Origin: Halapricum salinum
GTDB lineage: Archaea; Halobacteriota; Halobacteria; Halobacteriales; Haloarculaceae
Assembly: GCF_004799665.1 (NCBI RefSeq)
Contig: NZ_CP031310.1
Coordinates: 3,030,887-3,094,886, forward strand
DNA: 64,000 nt
Reading direction: 5' to 3'
Positions 59,103-64,000 of this stretch are shown in pieces; position 1 is the stretch's first letter; the number at the start of each line of letters is the position of its first letter. Under the pieces are notes generated by a model, which was not told the origin of the DNA, did not search any database, and saw nothing but the letters and a program-made list of their open reading frames with translations. Both the position numbers and the translations under genes were made by a program.

Positions 59103-60083
59103 TCACGACCACTGATCGAGCCCGGTCTGGACCTGTGCGTCCTCGATCCGCTGGAATCCCCGCGCGACCTCGTCGGGATCGACTTCCCACGTCTCGGTGA
59201 CGAACGTTCGGGCTGCGTCGACGTCGGGCGAGACGTCCAGATCCAGGTCGGGCGTCTCGGTCACCGGCGGATCGCGAAAGAGGTCTCGGATCCGGTCGGC
59301 GTTCGGGACCCCTACTCCCTCGGCTTCGATGACGCCCCAGAGATCGCCGTGTTCCCTGATCGCTTTCACCGACGTCTTCGGGCCGTACCCGGAGACGCCT
59401 TCGTTGAAGTCCGTCCCGCAGAGGATGGCGACGTCGATCAACTGCTCCCAGGTGAGATCGTGTTTTTCGAGCGTCGCGTCGAGATCCATCAGTTCGGGAT
59501 TGCCCTTGCTGGTGAGCTGGCGTAGCGTCAGCGGCGCGCCAAAGAGGAGCGAATCGTAGTCCTCGGTCCCGGCGTAGTCGACGTCACCGCGTCGGGCCAT
59601 CACGGCCGCCTGCGCCTCGCCCTCGGCCGGGGCGTCGACGATCGGCACGTCCAGCAGTTCGAGCAACTCGCGGGTGGTCTCGATGATCGTCTCGGTCAGT
59701 CGCTGGGTCCGTGATTCGAGGCGCGCGGCCGCAATGTCGTCGCCTGCTTCGCGTGCCTCTTCGAGACGCTCCTCGGCCGCTTCGCGTTTCTCGCGGCGTT
59801 CCTGTACTTCGTCTTCTTTGAGGTCGGTGACGGCCCCGTCGAAGACGAACACGGGCGTCAGATCGTGCTCGAAGAACTTGGGCAGTCCCTGGACGATCCC
59901 GACCAGATTGGCGACTTCCTCACCCTCGCTCGTCGTGTAGACGTCGTCGCTGGTCCACTTCACCGTCGTCGTCAGGTAGCGATACAGCCAGTTGTGGGCG
60001 TCGACGGCGACGACTGATCCCTCCAGATCCGCGAAGGGGACGTCCTCGATCACCGCCAGGTCCCGGAGTGCCGCGTTTCCCAT
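59103..60083 (-). CDS. fen: Flap endonuclease FEN1
   Basis: A 326-residue XPG/FEN1-family nuclease. The N-terminal part is [26 protein letters not shown] and later [13 protein letters not shown] and [13 protein letters not shown], which hold metal-binding acidic residues. The H3TH block is [16 protein letters not shown]. The C-terminus QTGLDQWS fits a PCNA-binding PIP box. It removes 5' flaps at Okazaki fragments and in repair. It is upstream of a small membrane-protein gene and the Dna2-like gene on the same strand. Confidence 0.95.
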   Translation of the reverse strand: MGNAALRDLAVIEDVPFADLEGSVVAVDAHNWLYRYLTTTVKWTSDDVYTTSEGEEVANLVGIVQGLPKFFEHDLTPVFVFDGAVTDLKEDEVQERREKREAAEERLEEAREAGDDIAAARLESRTQRLTETIIETTRELLELLDVPIVDAPAEGEAQAAVMARRGDVDYAGTEDYDSLLFGAPLTLRQLTSKGNPELMDLDATLEKHDLTWEQLIDVAILCGTDFNEGVSGYGPKTSVKAIREHGDLWGVIEAEGVGVPNADRIRDLFRDPPVTETPDLDLDVSPDVDAARTFVTETWEVDPDEVARGFQRIEDAQVQTGLDQWS

Positions 60084-60193
60084 CGATGCACCGTTGGGGC
60101 GACGGTGGTTTGAATCGTTCGGGGAGAGATCCTCTTCCGGCTGTGATGGGATTAATTTACAAGTACCGGTGACTAACCGACGGGCGAATACCC

Positions 60194-60808
60194 ATGTCCG
60201 ACCACGGTGGACCCGCGGCCCCAGAGGATGGAACGCACAACCGAGTCGTCACCGACGGCGGGACAGCAGACGTCGAGCAACCGTCCGTCCAGAATCCCGA
60301 AGCCACGCTCGTCTCGGTCGGCGCCCTCGAAGAAGCTCCGTCTGGCGATCTCCGTTTGACCGAGGAGTTCGAGTCAGCCTGGGACGAGGCCATCGCCGAC
60401 GTCAAAGCCGACGAGGACGCCAATCGAGAGGAACTGGTGACGGTCATGGGGATCGATTCTGAGGGCGACGTCGAACTGGAGCCGGTCAAGGACGCCTTCC
60501 GAATCACCATCGACGGCAATCTGGTGGGCGCGCTCGAATCCGAGGCTGCCTTCTACGCCGACCTGGCCGGCGCACGCCTGCTCTCGAACCGTCTCGACGA
60601 GTGGGACGAGTTCCCCGTGGCCGACCGGAGTCGGCTCCTCAAGGGCCTGCGGCTGTTCCTCGAAACCTGCCCCGAATGCGGCAACGACGTGGTCTTCGAC
60701 ACCAAGGAAGTCGAGTCCTGCTGTGGCAGCCATCAGGTGGCGGCCGTCGACTGTGACGAGTGTGGCTCGCGGCTGTTCGAGTCGGGTCCGATCGATCAGG
60801 ACCTGTGA
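60194..60808 (+). CDS. Conserved hypothetical with zinc-ribbon tail
   Basis: A 204-residue protein. The first 60 residues are polar and low-complexity. The middle ([35 protein letters not shown]) is helical, and the end has two cysteine pairs, CPEC and, after CCG, CDEC (about residues 158-195). These could bind one zinc. It converges on a GNAT gene, overlapping 13 bases. Function unknown; DNA or RNA binding is possible. Confidence 0.68.
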   Translation: MSDHGGPAAPEDGTHNRVVTDGGTADVEQPSVQNPEATLVSVGALEEAPSGDLRLTEEFESAWDEAIADVKADEDANREELVTVMGIDSEGDVELEPVKDAFRITIDGNLVGALESEAAFYADLAGARLLSNRLDEWDEFPVADRSRLLKGLRLFLETCPECGNDVVFDTKEVESCCGSHQVAAVDCDECGSRLFESGPIDQDL

Positions 60809-61323
60809 GGATCGACGACTGCCGGTGGCTCTTCTCGGCTCCGAATAAACGTCGCTTCGGTATCCGATAGATCACGCTCCAGAAAGCTCTCCAGCCCCTC
60901 GCGATATCGAGAGTCGCGCTCCTCGCTCGGCCACACCAACACTCGTTCGGCGACGCCAGTCCGTTCGCCACTATAGCCGAATCCCGCTTTTGTGGCCGCC
61001 TCGTAGGCGAAGGGATTGTTCACGGCGATCACTACGCGGTCGAACCCCTGATCGGCCGCCCGCTGGCGGACTGTTCGCAACAATCGGGCACCGATCCCCT
61101 CTCCTCGACAGTCCCGACGGACGGTCACGTACCGAATCCGGAGCGTGGCGTCGTCGGTTCGATCGGGGTCGAACGCGGCCGCGGCCACGATTCCGTGGCC
61201 GTCGGCTCGCACGACAGCCTTGCCCGTGCTCGACATCACGAACTTCCCGGCGTAGCTGAACTGCTCGTAGTCGAGTTGGAGTGTCGGCCCGTCCTCGGAC
61301 CAGCCCAGCAGTTCGAACTCCAT
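60796..61323 (-). CDS. GNAT-family N-acetyltransferase
   Basis: A 175-residue acetyltransferase. The acetyl-CoA motif is RDCRGEGIGARLLRTV (about residues 70-85), followed by VIAVNNPFAYEAATKAGFGY, the usual motif B. The C-terminus ([15 protein letters not shown]) is polar. It transfers an acetyl group to an amine of a small molecule or protein, but the acceptor is unknown. It is divergent from the methyltransferase across 97 bases. Confidence 0.87.
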   Translation of the reverse strand: MEFELLGWSEDGPTLQLDYEQFSYAGKFVMSSTGKAVVRADGHGIVAAAAFDPDRTDDATLRIRYVTVRRDCRGEGIGARLLRTVRQRAADQGFDRVVIAVNNPFAYEAATKAGFGYSGERTGVAERVLVWPSEERDSRYREGLESFLERDLSDTEATFIRSREEPPAVVDPHRS

Positions 61324-61420
61324 ACACGAACGAGCAACGCCAGCGGCATGACGGTGGCGCTCGGACCGCTCCTGCGTCGCGGGCCGGCCGCTTTTTCACA
61401 CCGGCGCGCCGAGTGTGGCT

Positions 61421-62029
61421 ATGGTCGGGGTCAGCGACGTCAGTACGTTCGATCGGTTCGCCCGAGTCTACGACCTCGTCATGCCCGGCGCGGACGCGAC
61501 CCAGCTCGGCCGGGCACTCGAACGTAGCGAGCGCCCAGTCGACCGCCTCCTCGACCTCGGGGGCGGGACGGGCCGTGCCGCCCGGGCGCTCGACGCCAAC
61601 CAGCGGATCGTCCTCGACGCGGCCCGCGGAATGCTCGTCCGGGCTCGCGACCACGGGTTAGCCACGATCCAGGGCGACGCGAGTCGACTGCCGGTGGCCC
61701 CCGCGTCGGTCGACGCGGTCACGATCGTCGACGCGCTCCACCACGTCCACGGCTGGGACAGCCTCTTCGAGGAGGTGTTTCGCGTGCTTCGTCCCGGTGG
61801 CGTGCTGGCGATCAGCGACTTCGACCCGACGACGCTGCTCGGTCGATTGCTCGTCACGGGCGAACACCTGATCGGCTTCGAGTCGCAGTTCGTCTCGCCC
61901 CAGGTGCTCTGTGACCACCTCGAACGGGTCGGATTCGAGACCATCGTCGTGGACGACGGTTTCGGCTACACGGTCGCTGGCGTCGTCCCGAAACGGGAAA
62001 ACAAAAGCCGCTCGACGCAGAGAGAGTGA
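61421..62029 (+). CDS. SAM-dependent methyltransferase (class I)
   Basis: A 202-residue methyltransferase. Motif I is LDLGGGTGRAA (about residues 45-55), followed by IQGDASRLPV and VDALHHVHGWDSLFEEVFRVL, typical of the Methyltransf_11 fold. The acceptor is unknown: ubiquinone/menaquinone-like or small molecules are possible. The ATG at 61421 gives the expected length; a TATA-like CTTTTTCAC near 61391 is 28-30 bases upstream. It is two bases before the DUF3054 gene. Confidence 0.86.
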   Translation: MVGVSDVSTFDRFARVYDLVMPGADATQLGRALERSERPVDRLLDLGGGTGRAARALDANQRIVLDAARGMLVRARDHGLATIQGDASRLPVAPASVDAVTIVDALHHVHGWDSLFEEVFRVLRPGGVLAISDFDPTTLLGRLLVTGEHLIGFESQFVSPQVLCDHLERVGFETIVVDDGFGYTVAGVVPKRENKSRSTQRE

Positions 62030-62031
62030 GT

Positions 62032-62454
62032 ATGGAGCAGGTGGTTTCACTGTTCGATCGACGGCTCGACCCGTCGCCGCTGACGGCGCTGGTCGCAGTC
62101 GGTGACGTCGTCTTGATCGGATTGTTCGTCGCGGTGGGGGAGATCAATCACGGCACGCCCCCGTGGGAGTACCCTCTCTGGGCGCTGGAGACGTTCGCGA
62201 CATTCCTGATCGGGTGGGTCCTCGTCGCGTTCGTCGGCGGCCTCTACACGCGGGACGCCTGGCAGTTCCCGCTCAGAGCGATCTCCTGGACGACGCCAGC
62301 GTGGATCACTGCCGTCCTGATTGCCATGGCAATTCGAGCGACGCCGCTGGTCCACGGGGGCGTCCAGTTGACGTTCGTCGTCGTCTCTATGGCGGTCGGA
62401 CTGGTGCTGTTGCTCCCCTGGCGGAGCGCCGTCGCGTACTACGACAGCCGCTAG
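62032..62454 (+). CDS. DUF3054 membrane protein
   Basis: A 140-residue protein with about four transmembrane helices (17-37, 56-78, 88-106 and 112-131). It matches the DUF3054 family by TALVAVGDVVLIGLFVAVG and the start of the third helix, WTTPAWITAVLIAMAI. The function is not known. It starts two bases after the methyltransferase stop, so it is probably translated from the same mRNA. Confidence 0.85.
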   Translation: MEQVVSLFDRRLDPSPLTALVAVGDVVLIGLFVAVGEINHGTPPWEYPLWALETFATFLIGWVLVAFVGGLYTRDAWQFPLRAISWTTPAWITAVLIAMAIRATPLVHGGVQLTFVVVSMAVGLVLLLPWRSAVAYYDSR

Positions 62455-62547
62455 AAGTCACCGAGGCTGGATACTACCGACTCGTCAAGATATTCGAACG
62501 ACACTGAAGAAGTGGGTGTTCACACCACTGGCAGGAGCCCAATGGAG

Positions 62548-62568
62548 GAACGCCACCTGTCGGCGTTC
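62548..62568. terminator. GC hairpin between convergent genes
   Basis: GAACGCC (62548-62554) pairs with GGCGTTC (62562-62568) around ACCTGTC. It lies between the DUF3054 gene and the converging DUF7331-like gene and can terminate both. No T-run on either side. Confidence 0.45.
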
Positions 62569-62580
62569 TCGCGTCCCGTC

Positions 62581-62751
62581 CTACCGGTACTCGTCGATCG
62601 TCACCGCCACGGTCGACTGAATCCAGGCCTGGTGGTTCTCCCGATCGTAGATTACGAACTCGTCGTCACCGATTGTGAGTTCGGCGTACCGTTGCGCCTG
62701 GTTGTCATCAGTGGCCTGCTCGTTCGTGTTGTCCGTGGCGTTCGTACTCAT
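62581..62751 (-). CDS. Tiny DUF7331-like protein, copy 2
   Basis: A 56-residue protein with core DDEFVIYDRENHQAWIQSTVA. It is a paralogue of the protein at 28455-28634. The N-terminal 25 residues are polar and N/T-rich. Start ATG 62751. The family is unknown in function, and the repeated core suggests a small beta-hairpin domain. It converges on DUF3054 and is divergent from the ornithine cyclodeaminase-like gene. Confidence 0.72.
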   Translation of the reverse strand: MSTNATDNTNEQATDDNQAQRYAELTIGDDEFVIYDRENHQAWIQSTVAVTIDEYR

Positions 62752-63072
62752 GTTCGACGTGGACGGGTGAACCCGTCTCACTGTCCCTCCAAGTGAGACT
62801 GAGAGGCACACCTGTATAAGTCCTCCCACCCGATTATCATTCGATAAAACGACTCGTTCGGGCCGGCACGTCGGTCGATTTTCACCTGATTCCCAATATG
62901 ATTGACAGACTGGAAGTTTGTTCCGGGAGAACATACTATATTTTTATTTCTAATCGGTTCATTTACCGACACCGCCTCAGCAGACATTCGACCCTATTAT
63001 CAGGATAGATAATATCTGGGGAGGCAGCAACAGAGCCACCAGACAGAAGCCTCCGACGGACGAACGGCCGGT
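62752..63072. promoter_or_regulatory. Divergent AT-rich promoter region with ATTATC-N6-GATAAT
   Basis: 321 bases without a gene. It contains TATATTTTTATTTC (near 62937-62950) and a dyad ATTATC (62996-63001) and GATAAT (63008-63013), about 60 bases before the ATG at 63073. It may be an operator for the cyclodeaminase gene. GGGGAGG near 63018-63024 is too far upstream for a Shine-Dalgarno of that gene. Confidence 0.5.
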
Positions 63073-64000
63073 ATGGTCGACGTTCCATACTATCGGAGTC
63101 ACGAGATCCAGGGATTCGCCCCGCCCGAGGCCTACGTTGCTGCGGTACGTGAGGGGTATCGCGAGCGAGGCCACGGCGCGCCCGCCGAACCGCGGACGCT
63201 CCTGACGAACGCCGACCCGCCAGGACTGTTGACGGGCTACATGGCCATCCTTCCGGAGCGGGGCGTGATGGGTGGGTACACCTACGCCGCCGGATTCGGA
63301 GACCGAGACGCCCACTTCGTCCTCCCACTGTTCGACAGCGAGAGTGGTCGGCCGCTGGCGGTCTTCGACGGCGCGAGTCTCAACCCGTTCAAGACCGGCG
63401 CGGCGGGGGCTGTCGGCGTCGATACACTCGCACGCGACGACGTCACCACTGTGGGCCTATTCGGCAGCGGGGCGCAGGCTCGCGGGCAGCTCCGGGCGAT
63501 CTCGACGGTCAGGGATGTCGAGCGCGTGAACGTCTACTCGCCGACGAGCGACCACCGCGAGACCTTCGCCGCCCGGATGAACGACGAACTCGACGCGACC
63601 GTCGCCGCCGTCGCCTCGCCCGCAGCCGCCGTCGAGGGTTCGGACGTCGTGATCACCGCGACGGACGCGAGCGAGCCGGTCTTCGACGGCGACTTGCTCG
63701 AACCCGGCACCCACGTCACCGCGATGGGCCAGTACCACCCCGAAAAGCGTGAGGTCGACGCCACGACGGTCGAGCGCGCGACGTACGTCCCCGACCTTCG
63801 GGCGCGCATTCACCAGGACGCCGGCGCGTTCATGCTCGCTCGCGAGGAGGGTGTGATCGACGACGAGCACGTCCACGCCGAACTGGGCGAGGTCGTCGCC
63901 GGTACTGTCGAGGGCCGGACCAGCGAGGACGAGATCACGCTGTTCGACAGCGGTGGGACGGCGATAGAGACCGTCGCCGCTGCACACATGCTCTACGAGC
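63073..64000 (+). CDS. Ornithine cyclodeaminase/mu-crystallin family protein (partial)
   Basis: An open frame from ATG 63073 to the window's edge, 309 codons with no stop. The family blocks are present: GASLNPFKTGAAGAVG and the NAD(P) motif GLFGSGAQARGQL, with later HVTAMGQYHPEKREVD. It is an ornithine cyclodeaminase, alanine dehydrogenase or ketimine reductase-like enzyme, and the substrate is uncertain. The gene is cut by the end of the window, so length and C-terminus are unknown. Confidence 0.9.
   Translation, partial: MVDVPYYRSHEIQGFAPPEAYVAAVREGYRERGHGAPAEPRTLLTNADPPGLLTGYMAILPERGVMGGYTYAAGFGDRDAHFVLPLFDSESGRPLAVFDGASLNPFKTGAAGAVGVDTLARDDVTTVGLFGSGAQARGQLRAISTVRDVERVNVYSPTSDHRETFAARMNDELDATVAAVASPAAAVEGSDVVITATDASEPVFDGDLLEPGTHVTAMGQYHPEKREVDATTVERATYVPDLRARIHQDAGAFMLAREEGVIDDEHVHAELGEVVAGTVEGRTSEDEITLFDSGGTAIETVAAAHMLYE

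Noticed and set aside
56435-59200. A 921-codon open frame on the plus strand opposite the Dna2-like gene
   Set aside because: It is an antisense by-product of high GC third positions and crosses several real minus-strand genes. No motif is present.

Overview
The window looks like chromosomal DNA of an extremely halophilic archaeon (class Halobacteria). The basis is a high-GC, strongly D/E-rich coding repertoire, families with haloarchaeal signatures (HalX response regulator, PAN nucleotidase, UPF0058, several haloarchaeal DUFs), archaeal replication and repair proteins (family B DNA polymerase with an intein, FEN1, Mre11-Rad50, a Dna2-like nuclease-helicase) and many genes whose putative TATA box lies about 26-30 nt before the start codon, as expected for leaderless mRNAs. 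The genus cannot be fixed from the sequence. Starch-active genes would fit a carbohydrate-degrading haloarchaeon, but that is inference.

Layout. 1-11.2 kb: small conserved genes, a response regulator overlapping a RAD55-like ATPase, a metallo-hydrolase, a seven-helix histidine kinase, superoxide dismutase, photolyase, an enoyl-CoA hydratase-like gene and a PAPS-reductase-like protein. 11.2-21.1 kb: an ArsR-like regulator divergent from a cytosolic GH13 amylase, the sdhCDBA operon, and a second GH13 enzyme divergent from sdh across a palindrome-rich promoter region. 21-28.6 kb: six GC hairpins in a row, PAN divergent from a small HTH regulator, and mre11-rad50 joined by a 13-codon micro-ORF. 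28.6-34.6 kb: a 60-bp tandem repeat in front of an intein-containing polB, then a second seven-helix histidine kinase. 34.7-40.3 kb: sufCBD, a Tat-exported stand-alone starch-binding domain, and a ferritin-like protein with a SirR/DtxR metalloregulator.

40.4-50.7 kb looks accessory: a beta-propeller gene without an export signal, tRNA-Gln(TTG) with a partial upstream copy, an SDR plus acetoacetate-decarboxylase-like pair, a decayed DUF4143 ATPase and a DMSO-reductase-type respiratory operon. By eye its GC and codon use are lower than the flanks.

50.7-64 kb: an ABC-2 exporter operon with its own HTH regulator, a 57-aa zinc-ribbon protein, an acetyl-CoA-synthetase-like ligase, the Dna2-like protein, FEN1, an acetyltransferase, a methyltransferase, a DUF3054 membrane protein, a second copy of a tiny DUF7331-like protein and a truncated ornithine cyclodeaminase-family gene. 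PolB and FEN1 end in nearly the same PCNA-binding peptide, so replication and repair genes recur across the window. No CRISPR array, transposase, rRNA or complete prophage was seen.
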